A model generated the notes under the pieces. That model was not told where the DNA came from. It saw nothing but the letters and a program-made list of their open reading frames with translations, and did not search any database. Source: an uncultured Cocleimonas sp. (GTDB taxonomy: Bacteria; Pseudomonadota; Gammaproteobacteria; Thiotrichales; Thiotrichaceae). Taken from it: a stretch of DNA of 44,015 bases. Every line of letters begins with the position of its first letter. Position 1 is the stretch's first letter. Position numbers and translations under genes: made by a program. This document shows, in pieces, positions 37,723 to 44,015 of this stretch. The stretch spans positions 1 to 44,015 of the forward strand of contig CALJIH010000006.1 in NCBI GenBank assembly GCA_937974135.1, in the 5' to 3' direction.

Positions 37723-39081
37723 ATGTGCGAATGGAGAATAAAATTAAATGTGGTCTGCATCACAGTGCTTTTGAGCGCTTGTTCTGCCACAAATACTCGT
37801 AATGAGTTTAGCAATCATATTGAGTACCCTTCTGTTACTCAAACAAGAGCAACAAACATATTAGCCTGTTTTGGAGATATGCTTACTGCTTATCGCACTA
37901 AAGGTAACACTACAAACCCATTAAGATTGGCAGTAATAGATGTAAAAGACGCCACTAGTGTCTCATCTGCAAGCTATCCAAACAATGAGATTCCTTATAA
38001 TTTTACCGATATGACTTTGGGTTTAGTGTCGCGCATAGGTGGCCCAATTCGTATTGCACACATTCCAAAAAGTAATGAATTACTTGATGCTGCAAGATAT
38101 AAAAGCATCGATCCTAAAGGCAACCCTTTCTTAGGCTTATACAAACCATCACATTACAATTACGCAACAATACAACTTTACGGTGCTTTAACAGAATACG
38201 ATCGTATTCTTAGTAATAACAAAAACAGCGCTACAGGCGCATTTGAATTTGGTAGTGGTACGGGCGAAACAAATTTAGAAGCCACATCTAATAAAGTGAC
38301 GAATGTAGCTCGTATGACTATGGATTTTAGAATTGCCAGTTCTAGTGTTGGTGATGTAGTCAACAATAGTAGCTCCACAAATACAGTTCAAGTATATCAA
38401 AAAGGTAAAGACCTATCTTTTGGCTTGAGCGTAGATGGCAACTCAGTTGGATATAGCTCAGAAAGATCCATAGTAGATGCCAGACATAAAGCAATTAGGT
38501 TATTAATTGAATGGGGAATCGTTGAAGCACTAGGAAGATATACCTATGTGCCTTATTGGAAATGCCTTCCAAATTCAAGAAATAGATCTCAAATTGGCTT
38601 TAAAGATATTGTTGCATCTGACAGTTTGTATGATTTTAGCAATATGCTTTTAAGAGCTGGTTCAATTTTCAAGAACCAAGAATCAAATCCAGCCTTAGTA
38701 GATAGGAGAGATAAACTCTTAATTAACGCCGTTATGTCTGACTTTATGAATGCAGAATATATAGATGATGGTGTTCGTAAAACAGTAAGAAGACCTGAAA
38801 AAGACACTCCTTTGGTTCAACGTAAAGTTGTTGACGGTAAAGTTATTGACACAAAGTCTATGATTGATGGAAAAAGTACGGTCAGAAGAAATCTACTGAA
38901 CCATTATCGAGTAGATAATCGCTTTGCTAAAATGTCAGATAGCGTCTTATTAAAAAACCTTCACCAACAATTTATCAAAGCAAGAATTATAGATAAGAAA
39001 GATCCAGTTATGGGGTTAAATACCTATATGGCTCTGTGGTTGAATGTACCCGTAAAAAAAGGAGCTCGCTGGAATCGATAG
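37723..39081 (+). CDS. CsgG/HfaB-like outer-membrane export lipoprotein
   Basis: Resembles CsgG, the nonameric outer-membrane pore of curli export, and HfaB of the Caulobacter holdfast anchor. The lipoprotein signal ends at Cys20 (LLSAC). CsgG-type blocks follow: LRLAVIDVKDATS, ATIQLYGALTEYDRIL, MTMDFRIASSSVGDVVN, and KAIRLLIEWGIVEALGRYTYVPYWKCL with its closing cysteine. The usual protein ends soon after this last block. Here about 165 further residues follow, a charged helical extension (VDRRDKLLINAVMSDFMNAEY; VLLKNLHQQFIKARIIDKKD) of unknown role. Ribosome binding site AAGGA is eight bases before the ATG. It is the core of the cluster. Confidence 0.78.
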   Translation: MCEWRIKLNVVCITVLLSACSATNTRNEFSNHIEYPSVTQTRATNILACFGDMLTAYRTKGNTTNPLRLAVIDVKDATSVSSASYPNNEIPYNFTDMTLGLVSRIGGPIRIAHIPKSNELLDAARYKSIDPKGNPFLGLYKPSHYNYATIQLYGALTEYDRILSNNKNSATGAFEFGSGTGETNLEATSNKVTNVARMTMDFRIASSSVGDVVNNSSSTNTVQVYQKGKDLSFGLSVDGNSVGYSSERSIVDARHKAIRLLIEWGIVEALGRYTYVPYWKCLPNSRNRSQIGFKDIVASDSLYDFSNMLLRAGSIFKNQESNPALVDRRDKLLINAVMSDFMNAEYIDDGVRKTVRRPEKDTPLVQRKVVDGKVIDTKSMIDGKSTVRRNLLNHYRVDNRFAKMSDSVLLKNLHQQFIKARIIDKKDPVMGLNTYMALWLNVPVKKGARWNR

Positions 39082-39154
39082 ACTTTTAAATAACTACACG
39101 GGATAGATCAATTATCCTCATGTTTAAAGTCAATACTTCCACTAGAAGAAAGTC

Positions 39155-39538
39155 GTGAATAATTTATATCGAAAAATCGCACAAATTATTTTATCAATCT
39201 TACTGACTTCATTGGTGGTGCCATCGGTATTTGCAGCGATCGCTTTTTCAGGGGATTCAGTTAACTCTCTATCAGTTTCCAGTAATCGCTCAGAAAATAG
39301 CTATCAATATCTCATCGAAATTGATATCAAAGGTATAGATACTTCCAAGGTTACCTTTGAGATCGAGTATCAAACGCTATATCTCTTAGCTTATCAAGGA
39401 AGTATAGTGTCAGAAGTTGCAATTTCAGGAGCACAAGTCATGCGTTTAGCCTATGACTTCCCAACCAATGCCGATCTTAAAAATTATTTCAGAATAAATC
39501 ATCCCAATAAAATTATTATCAGTATTCCAAAGGCTTGA
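39155..39538 (+). CDS. Exported Hsp20/alpha-crystallin-fold protein
   Basis: 127 residues, GTG start. A signal peptide is visible (IILSILLTSLVVPSVFA), so the product is periplasmic or surface located. The mature part reads like an alpha-crystallin domain: YLIEIDIKGIDTSKVTFEIE corresponds to the DLPGv.kedikV strand pair, and RLAYDFPTNADLKNYFRIN followed by HPNKIIISIPKA corresponds to f.LP.n.D...i.A...nGvL.I.iPK. Small heat-shock proteins are normally cytoplasmic holdases. An exported one beside a CsgG-like pore suggests a chaperone keeping fibre subunits soluble; that is inference. Confidence 0.65.
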   Translation: MNNLYRKIAQIILSILLTSLVVPSVFAAIAFSGDSVNSLSVSSNRSENSYQYLIEIDIKGIDTSKVTFEIEYQTLYLLAYQGSIVSEVAISGAQVMRLAYDFPTNADLKNYFRINHPNKIIISIPKA

Positions 39539-39627
39539 TCGTCTTTTAAGCAATCAATTCAATTCTCAAAACCTCTATATAAACTTGGCATATACTTTAA
39601 CTATCTAATATTAGAAATGAGTTATTT

Positions 39628-40203
39628 ATGTTTAAGAAACTACTGGTCTTTGTATTATTATTTACTTTACCTACCATTTCAGTTTTAGCGCATACTGAAC
39701 ACGAAGAAATTCAAGTAAAAAGTTCATTTGAAGTTAATAGTCGGCAGCAATTAAGCGCAATTTCAATGGTATGGTTGTATGACACTTTTTCTAGTGAAGA
39801 TATGCTTCAACATGAAAAAGACATCAATCGCCTTGCCAAGGTGCTCATTAGCGATCTATCTCGGTTTAATTTTTACACGCGCTTAAATTCTGGAGATCGT
39901 CGTTTAGTAGCCAATAGAATCAATAAATACAAACTGAGAAAAGTGAAAGATAAGGACAACAACCTTGCATTAGAATTAAGTTTCACCTTGTTAATTAATA
40001 AACCGATTGATATTTCTAAAATAAAAAACATTAAGATAGATCATTCAGACCCAACGGGCAGAGGCATTCTTTTTTATGACAAAGCAGAAGATATCAGTCT
40101 AGCTACAGTCTTAAAATCCAAGTGCAGGTCTAAGCTAAAAGAGAAGGCTGAGTTTATAGAAGGACAATTTCCACAAATTGCTAATGTCACTTGTCGAACT
40201 TAA
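39628..40203 (+). CDS. DUF1007 family periplasmic protein
   Basis: 191 residues with a signal peptide (LLVFVLLFTLPTISVLA) and a His/Glu-rich start of the mature chain (HTEHEE). The following IQVKSSFEVNSRQQLSAISM, WLYDTFSSEDML and DLSRFNFYTRL match the DUF1007 pattern (HpH...l.gi...W.fD..fs.......L...NFFT). DUF1007 proteins often sit near metal or ABC transport genes, yet none is here. It follows the Hsp20-like gene by 89 bases and precedes the lipase-like gene by 48, on the same strand. Role in the cluster unknown. Confidence 0.7.
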   Translation: MFKKLLVFVLLFTLPTISVLAHTEHEEIQVKSSFEVNSRQQLSAISMVWLYDTFSSEDMLQHEKDINRLAKVLISDLSRFNFYTRLNSGDRRLVANRINKYKLRKVKDKDNNLALELSFTLLINKPIDISKIKNIKIDHSDPTGRGILFYDKAEDISLATVLKSKCRSKLKEKAEFIEGQFPQIANVTCRT

Positions 40204-40251
40204 TGTGATAATTAAGATACTAACTAAAGAATAAACCACAGGATTAGCTCT

Positions 40252-41442
40252 ATGAATATCAGAAAACTTCATTTTTTTGCGTTTCTACAATTGTCCTTAA
40301 TTCTATTCTTGACGGCATGTGGAGGTGGCTCATCAAACGACTTTACCGAGCCTGAAGATCCGCCAGCTTCTGAACTAAATCGTGGCGACCTAATCAGTAG
40401 CAGCTTTATAAGCAACAATCAGATTCTGCTTCGACCATACTCAGTTGATTCTTATAAAATTATTTATTCAACGGTTGACACCAATAATAATCAAATAAAC
40501 GCATCAGGTTTGTTAAGTATCCCTAAAAAAGCCTTAGGAGCGAAAAGTCCGTTAGTAAGTTACCAACATGGCACCATTTTTACTGATGCTAGAGCCCCTT
40601 CTAACGATATTAGCTCAATCCAAGGTATTGGAGTATTAGCAGGAGCAGGCTATATCGTAAGTTCACCAGATTACTTGGGTTACGCTGAATCTACAGCAAT
40701 TTTGCATCCTTATGTTCACGCAGATAGTTTGGCCAGCGCATCTATAGACATGCTTCGTGCCAGCAAAGCGTTTTTGGCTAACCAAAATATAGAAATAAAT
40801 GATCAGTTATTTCTTGCGGGCTATTCAGAGGGAGGTTACGCAACCATTGCTTTGCAGAGAGAACTCCAAAATAGCTTTTCTTCTGAATTCACCGTAACCG
40901 CATCTGCTGCAGGCGCTGGCCCATACAGTTTATTGGAATCAGCAAGATTCTTTGCAAACCTACCAATTAACAATAACCCTTCTTATATGAGTTTTGTGAT
41001 CAAAGCCTACGATACAATTTACTCGTTAGATCAAATTGATGAAATATACCAAGCGCCATTCCGTGACATCATTAATACTTCATTTGATGGCTCAAGATCT
41101 GGCAGTCAAATAGATGCACTATTAACATCGACAACAGCCGATTTATTCGAACCAGAGTTTTTGAGTATTCTACAAGGCTCCGAAAGTCATCCGCTTAAAG
41201 ATGCATTAGCATTAAATAATGTTTTTGATTGGAGACCAAATGCACCGACACGTTTATATCATGATGTTCAAGACGAGATTGTGCCTTATAGCAATACCGT
41301 AAAAGCATTAGAGAGCATGCAAGCAAATGGGGCTACGGATGTTAGTTTGAGAACATGCCCTTTAAATGGACATGTCGCATGTGCGGTCCCTTATGTGTTA
41401 GATGCGTTGAGCTTCTTAAATACCTATGCAGAAGATTTATAG
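40252..41442 (+). CDS. Alpha/beta-hydrolase lipoprotein (secretory lipase-like)
   Basis: 396 residues. The lipoprotein signal ends at Cys23 in LFLTACGGG. The fold is an alpha/beta hydrolase of the secreted lipase (LIP) type. The nucleophile is Ser192 in FLAGYSEGGYATIAL, the acid is probably Asp341 in DVQDEIVPYSN, and the base is His374 in LNGHVAC. Other blocks are LVSYQHGTIFTDARAP and GYIVSSPDYLGYAES. Likely acts on esters at the cell surface. It is the last plus-strand gene before a convergent response regulator. Confidence 0.85.
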   Translation: MNIRKLHFFAFLQLSLILFLTACGGGSSNDFTEPEDPPASELNRGDLISSSFISNNQILLRPYSVDSYKIIYSTVDTNNNQINASGLLSIPKKALGAKSPLVSYQHGTIFTDARAPSNDISSIQGIGVLAGAGYIVSSPDYLGYAESTAILHPYVHADSLASASIDMLRASKAFLANQNIEINDQLFLAGYSEGGYATIALQRELQNSFSSEFTVTASAAGAGPYSLLESARFFANLPINNNPSYMSFVIKAYDTIYSLDQIDEIYQAPFRDIINTSFDGSRSGSQIDALLTSTTADLFEPEFLSILQGSESHPLKDALALNNVFDWRPNAPTRLYHDVQDEIVPYSNTVKALESMQANGATDVSLRTCPLNGHVACAVPYVLDALSFLNTYAEDL

Positions 41443-41453
41443 TATTAGCTGTT

Positions 41454-41471
41454 AAAAGAATACATTCTTTT
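41454..41471. terminator. AT-rich bidirectional hairpin between lipase and response-regulator genes
   Basis: AAAAGAAT (41454-41461) is the inverse of ATTCTTTT (41464-41471), flanked by T on both strands, abutting the response-regulator stop codon. The GC content is low, so strength is uncertain. Confidence 0.5.
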
Positions 41472-42173
41472 TTATTCGTAGCGATAACCCGCACCATGAA
41501 CTGTTTTAATCAGTTGCGGATCAGTAGGATCTTCTTCTATCAGTTTACGCAATTTTGAAATATGTTGATCCAAGGTGCGACTATTTGGCATGTGGTCGTA
41601 CCCCCAACATTCGTTAAAGAGTAGATCACGACTGACCACTTCACCTTGATGATTTGCTAGCGTTTGTAATACTTTGATCTCGCGTAAGCTCAAATCGATA
41701 CAATCATCACCTCTTTTCGCACGCAATTCGTTTGGTAATACTTCCAGTTCGCCAAAATTAAACGACGTTGATTGTGAGTCATTATTATCTGCTGTTTCAG
41801 AATGTGAATCTTTAAGGTAACGTCGTGTTATTGCCCGAATACGGGCTACAACCTCGCGAGTTCCAAATGGCTTGCTGATATAGTCGTCTGCACCAAGTTC
41901 CAAGCCAATGACTCTATCAATCTCTTCTGATTTTGCACTCAAGAAAACGATGGGAATATCATTATCTACAGCTCGTATTTCACGACAAACAGAATAGCCG
42001 TCCATCTCAGGCATCATAATATCGAGAATCACAAACTGTGGTTTTGAATTTTTAAAAAGATCTAGAGCGATCTTGCCATTTTCCGCAGCTTCGATTTCAT
42101 AGCCTTCTTGTGCAAGCAAATCAGATAAGCCTTGTCGAATATGCATATCATCTTCAGCAATTAATATTTTCAT
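41472..42173 (-). CDS. OmpR/PhoB-type response regulator
   Basis: 233 residues. Receiver domain at about 1-120 with the acidic pair in AEDDMHIRQG, the phospho-acceptor Asp in FVILDIMMPEMDGYS, and IVFLSAKSEEID plus DDYISKPFG (Thr/Ser and Lys positions). The C-terminal winged helix at about 135-233 shows LSLREIKVLQTLANHQGEVVSRD and HISKLRKLIEEDPTDPQLIKTVHGAGYRYE. Encoded downstream of its probable kinase; 165 bases separate them, with repeat copy 11 in between. Target genes unknown. Confidence 0.95.
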   Translation of the reverse strand: MKILIAEDDMHIRQGLSDLLAQEGYEIEAAENGKIALDLFKNSKPQFVILDIMMPEMDGYSVCREIRAVDNDIPIVFLSAKSEEIDRVIGLELGADDYISKPFGTREVVARIRAITRRYLKDSHSETADNNDSQSTSFNFGELEVLPNELRAKRGDDCIDLSLREIKVLQTLANHQGEVVSRDLLFNECWGYDHMPNSRTLDQHISKLRKLIEEDPTDPQLIKTVHGAGYRYE

Positions 42174-42197
42174 TTGGAATACCCTAAATGGAGTTTA

Positions 42198-42218
42198 AAA
42201 AGACACCCCCCTACTTTT
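42198..42218 (+). repeat. Interspersed repeat, copy 11 (short form)
   Basis: Exact 21-base core, in the kinase-regulator gap. The C-rich strand is plus while both genes are minus, so it is antisense to them. It is followed by TGAGT-GTTTT. A degenerate relative (AAAGAGGCACTC-TACTTTT-AAAGG-TTTTT) occurs at about 42305-42333. Confidence 0.88.
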
Positions 42219-42288
42219 TGAGTGTTTTCAGAGCGTTGTTTTGACCTTCCCCGGCATTTCCTGACGGAAATAGCTCTACTACCTCCTT

Positions 42289-42303
42289 GTCTCCTAGGGA
42301 GAC
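42289..42303. terminator. Hairpin after the histidine kinase gene
   Basis: Perfect stem GTCTCC/GGAGAC with a TAG loop, extended by CTC..TT/AAAGAG outside. It lies 36 bases past the kinase stop. There is no good T-run on the minus strand, so it may be a processing or attenuation site between kinase and regulator. Confidence 0.4.
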
Positions 42304-42338
42304 TAAAGAGGCACTCTACTTTTAAAGGTTTTTGCATA

Positions 42339-44015
42339 TCAAACCTCTCCTAAGGGCAGTTTTAACTCAAAACATGCACCTTCTTTAACATCAGCATATT
42401 CCAAAGAACCGCCTAGATATTCCGCTTGCTGACGAGCAATCGTCAAACCAATTCCCGTTCCACTCACCCCTTCCGTTATCTTGTCATCAATACGATAGAA
42501 TGGTTTAAAAATCTGTTTACGCTCCATTTTAGAAATTCCAGGGCCGTAGTCACGAATGGTGACAACATAGGATTCATTTATTAATTCACTGTTGATATCT
42601 AAACGTTTCCCATCGGCAGCATACTTTTCAACATTACTGAGTAAATTATTTAGTATTTGTTCGAGTAAATCAGGATCAGTATTTAACAATCCATCCATTT
42701 TTAAATCAGCATTAACGACTAAATTTTTTGCTTTAAACGAAGGCTGAAAATGTTCGATTGATTGTCGAATCACAGCATCTGCATCAATCTCTCTTTTATG
42801 TATTCGAGGCTCCCGAGAAAAATTTAATACATTTGAAATCATTCGTGTTAACCGCTTGCTCTCATCGGTAATCACTTGCAGATAACGCTGAGGTTGCTCG
42901 GCATCATCAACTTGTGATTCCAACATTTCAGCGTACATACGAATATTCGTCAGCGGTGTTTTTAGCTCATGCGACACTTGGCTAACAAACTGTACACGTT
43001 TCTCAGCAAGACGCATTTCACGAGTTTGTTCTCGATATAAAAACCAAGCTAAACCAGCGAGCAGTAAGGCAAAGGCTAATAAACTTAGGAACAAATTAAA
43101 CCGAGAAAAGCCTTTCTGGTTAAATGGATCGCCGTAGTATTCCAACATCCAACTAGACAAGGGGTAGCTTAAACCAAGTCGTTGTTGTGGTTTGTTTTGA
43201 GATTCTATGATTTCATAATTGCCCCATTGGTAAACCACCTTAGCAGCGGTGTCGAGCAAACGTAGACGAAAGTCTAGATTCTCACCAGGAACAGTATCTG
43301 GCAAACGACTGATTAAATCAGCCTTGACCCGAATCGGTTCCATTTCAACACCAACGATACTGTTGTCTTTACCTTCTTGCCAAAAAATAAGATTGGCGTC
43401 ATTACCCCAATGCCACATATACCAGCCTTGTTTATTAGCATCTAACAAAGACGTTTGTGCGCTTGGCTTAGCGTCAAGATAAGACTGGGTTTTTCGTGCT
43501 TTTTTAGCAATTTTAGGTTTTGCTATTGATTGCTCTAATGACGAATTCAGGGCAATCGAATCGCTAGCAGCTATATTTGCCGAAGGTTCTATAATAGCCA
43601 TTTCTTCAACCGCAGAGCTTTGTGAAGACTCCTCAGAGAATGACGATAATGTAGATTCTTTACTACGTGGTACACTTGCGATGATGGAATCTTTATCCAA
43701 TCTCTTTCGAATACCATCAGCCTGTTCTAAATCAGCATTATCAGATTGACTGGAAAATAAAATTTGAGGATCTTTCAATACCGAGGCTAAACGATCCACA
43801 AAGACTTTTTCAGCAGCAGTAATATCTGCATCTTGCGGAGGAAAACTGCGAATACGTTGGGGGTCGAGCACAAAAATTTGGCGAATATTACCGTCATTAT
43901 TTATCCGTTTTCTGGTAGATTCACTATCAAGTTCCCATTGCGGGATGGATAAACTCCACTTTAATTGCATCTCTTCAAAATAACTTTGCACAACCGTATC
44001 GACTTGATTTAAACG
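42339..44015 (-). CDS. Membrane histidine kinase (5' end outside window)
   Basis: Sensor partner of the adjacent regulator. The frame is open to the window edge: it continues past a GTG at 43991 into residues RLNQVDTV, so the true start is beyond. About 300 visible residues form a sensor domain with a Ser/Glu-rich disordered part (SSFSEESSQSSAVEE). One transmembrane helix follows (LFLSLLAFALLLAGLAWFLY). The dimerisation and phospho-acceptor part contains VSQVSHELKTPLTNIRMYAEM. The ATPase domain has ILNNLLSNVEKYA (N-box), IRDYGPGIS (G1) and GTGIGLTIARQQAEYLGG (G2). All catalytic motifs are intact. An earlier transmembrane helix is expected outside the window. Confidence 0.93.
   Translation of the reverse strand, partial: RLNQVDTVVQSYFEEMQLKWSLSIPQWELDSESTRKRINNDGNIRQIFVLDPQRIRSFPPQDADITAAEKVFVDRLASVLKDPQILFSSQSDNADLEQADGIRKRLDKDSIIASVPRSKESTLSSFSEESSQSSAVEEMAIIEPSANIAASDSIALNSSLEQSIAKPKIAKKARKTQSYLDAKPSAQTSLLDANKQGWYMWHWGNDANLIFWQEGKDNSIVGVEMEPIRVKADLISRLPDTVPGENLDFRLRLLDTAAKVVYQWGNYEIIESQNKPQQRLGLSYPLSSWMLEYYGDPFNQKGFSRFNLFLSLLAFALLLAGLAWFLYREQTREMRLAEKRVQFVSQVSHELKTPLTNIRMYAEMLESQVDDAEQPQRYLQVITDESKRLTRMISNVLNFSREPRIHKREIDADAVIRQSIEHFQPSFKAKNLVVNADLKMDGLLNTDPDLLEQILNNLLSNVEKYAADGKRLDINSELINESYVVTIRDYGPGISKMERKQIFKPFYRIDDKITEGVSGTGIGLTIARQQAEYLGGSLEYADVKEGACFELKLPLGEV

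Noticed and set aside
275-42218. CRISPR array or integron attachment sites made of the repeats
   Set aside because: Copies are kilobases apart in different orientations, with no regular spacers, no cas genes, no integrase and no cassette structure.
275-42218. G-quadruplex function for the G6 run of the repeat
   Set aside because: Each copy has only one G-run; four runs are needed for an intramolecular quadruplex.

Overview
The window is about 44 kb of a low-GC, AT-rich gammaproteobacterial chromosome. The evidence is the housekeeping set: hemF, gshB, polA, nadA, purC, typA, and a tkt-gap-pgk-pyk-fba block. A type II secretion GspC and a K+-type membrane pyrophosphatase fit this too. A marine Thiotrichales-like host is a reasonable guess, but nothing here proves it. 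No phage, insertion sequence, tRNA, rRNA or CRISPR array was found.

Layout. 1-3.2 kb: 3' end of hemF, then a minus-strand operon of ECF sigma factor, membrane anti-sigma-like protein and exported subtilisin-like protease. 3.2-5.4 kb: gshB, an OsmC-family gene and an NlpC/P60 hydrolase. 5.8-10.5 kb: membrane pyrophosphatase, a small membrane protein and a Cache-HAMP-GGDEF diguanylate cyclase. 10.6-19.6 kb: polA, nadA, a membrane protein with a possible Sm-like tail, a solitary CbiC/CobH-like gene, purC, an isolated gspC and apbE. 19.7-26.9 kb: fba, pyk, pgk, gap and tkt, all on the minus strand. 27.2-31.4 kb: the activated-methyl cycle (metK, ahcY, metF), with SAH-type riboswitches in front of both metK and ahcY. 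31.5-36.4 kb: a DUF1501/DUF1800 pair, a small membrane protein and typA. 36.8-41.4 kb: an export cluster with two small secreted proteins, a CsgG/HfaB-like lipoprotein, an exported Hsp20-fold protein, a DUF1007 protein and a lipase-like lipoprotein. 41.5-44.0 kb: a response regulator and the 3' part of its histidine kinase.

Two signals stand out. First, a short intergenic repeat (core AAAAGA-CA-C6-TACTTTT, about 21 bp) occurs eleven times. It usually lies just past a stop codon with its C-rich strand in the mRNA sense. Most copies are followed after 4-5 variable bases by a T-run, and in several copies those bases can pair back to the C-run or CTAC, giving a tiny terminator-like hairpin. Three copies carry an extra segment of about 24 bp. 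Second, the 36.8-40.2 kb cluster looks like a non-canonical curli- or holdfast-anchor-type system: a CsgG-like pore and candidate fibre subunits, with no recognisable CsgE or CsgF, and an exported small-heat-shock-like protein that may fill a chaperone role. These assignments come from reading motifs by eye; no database search was possible.
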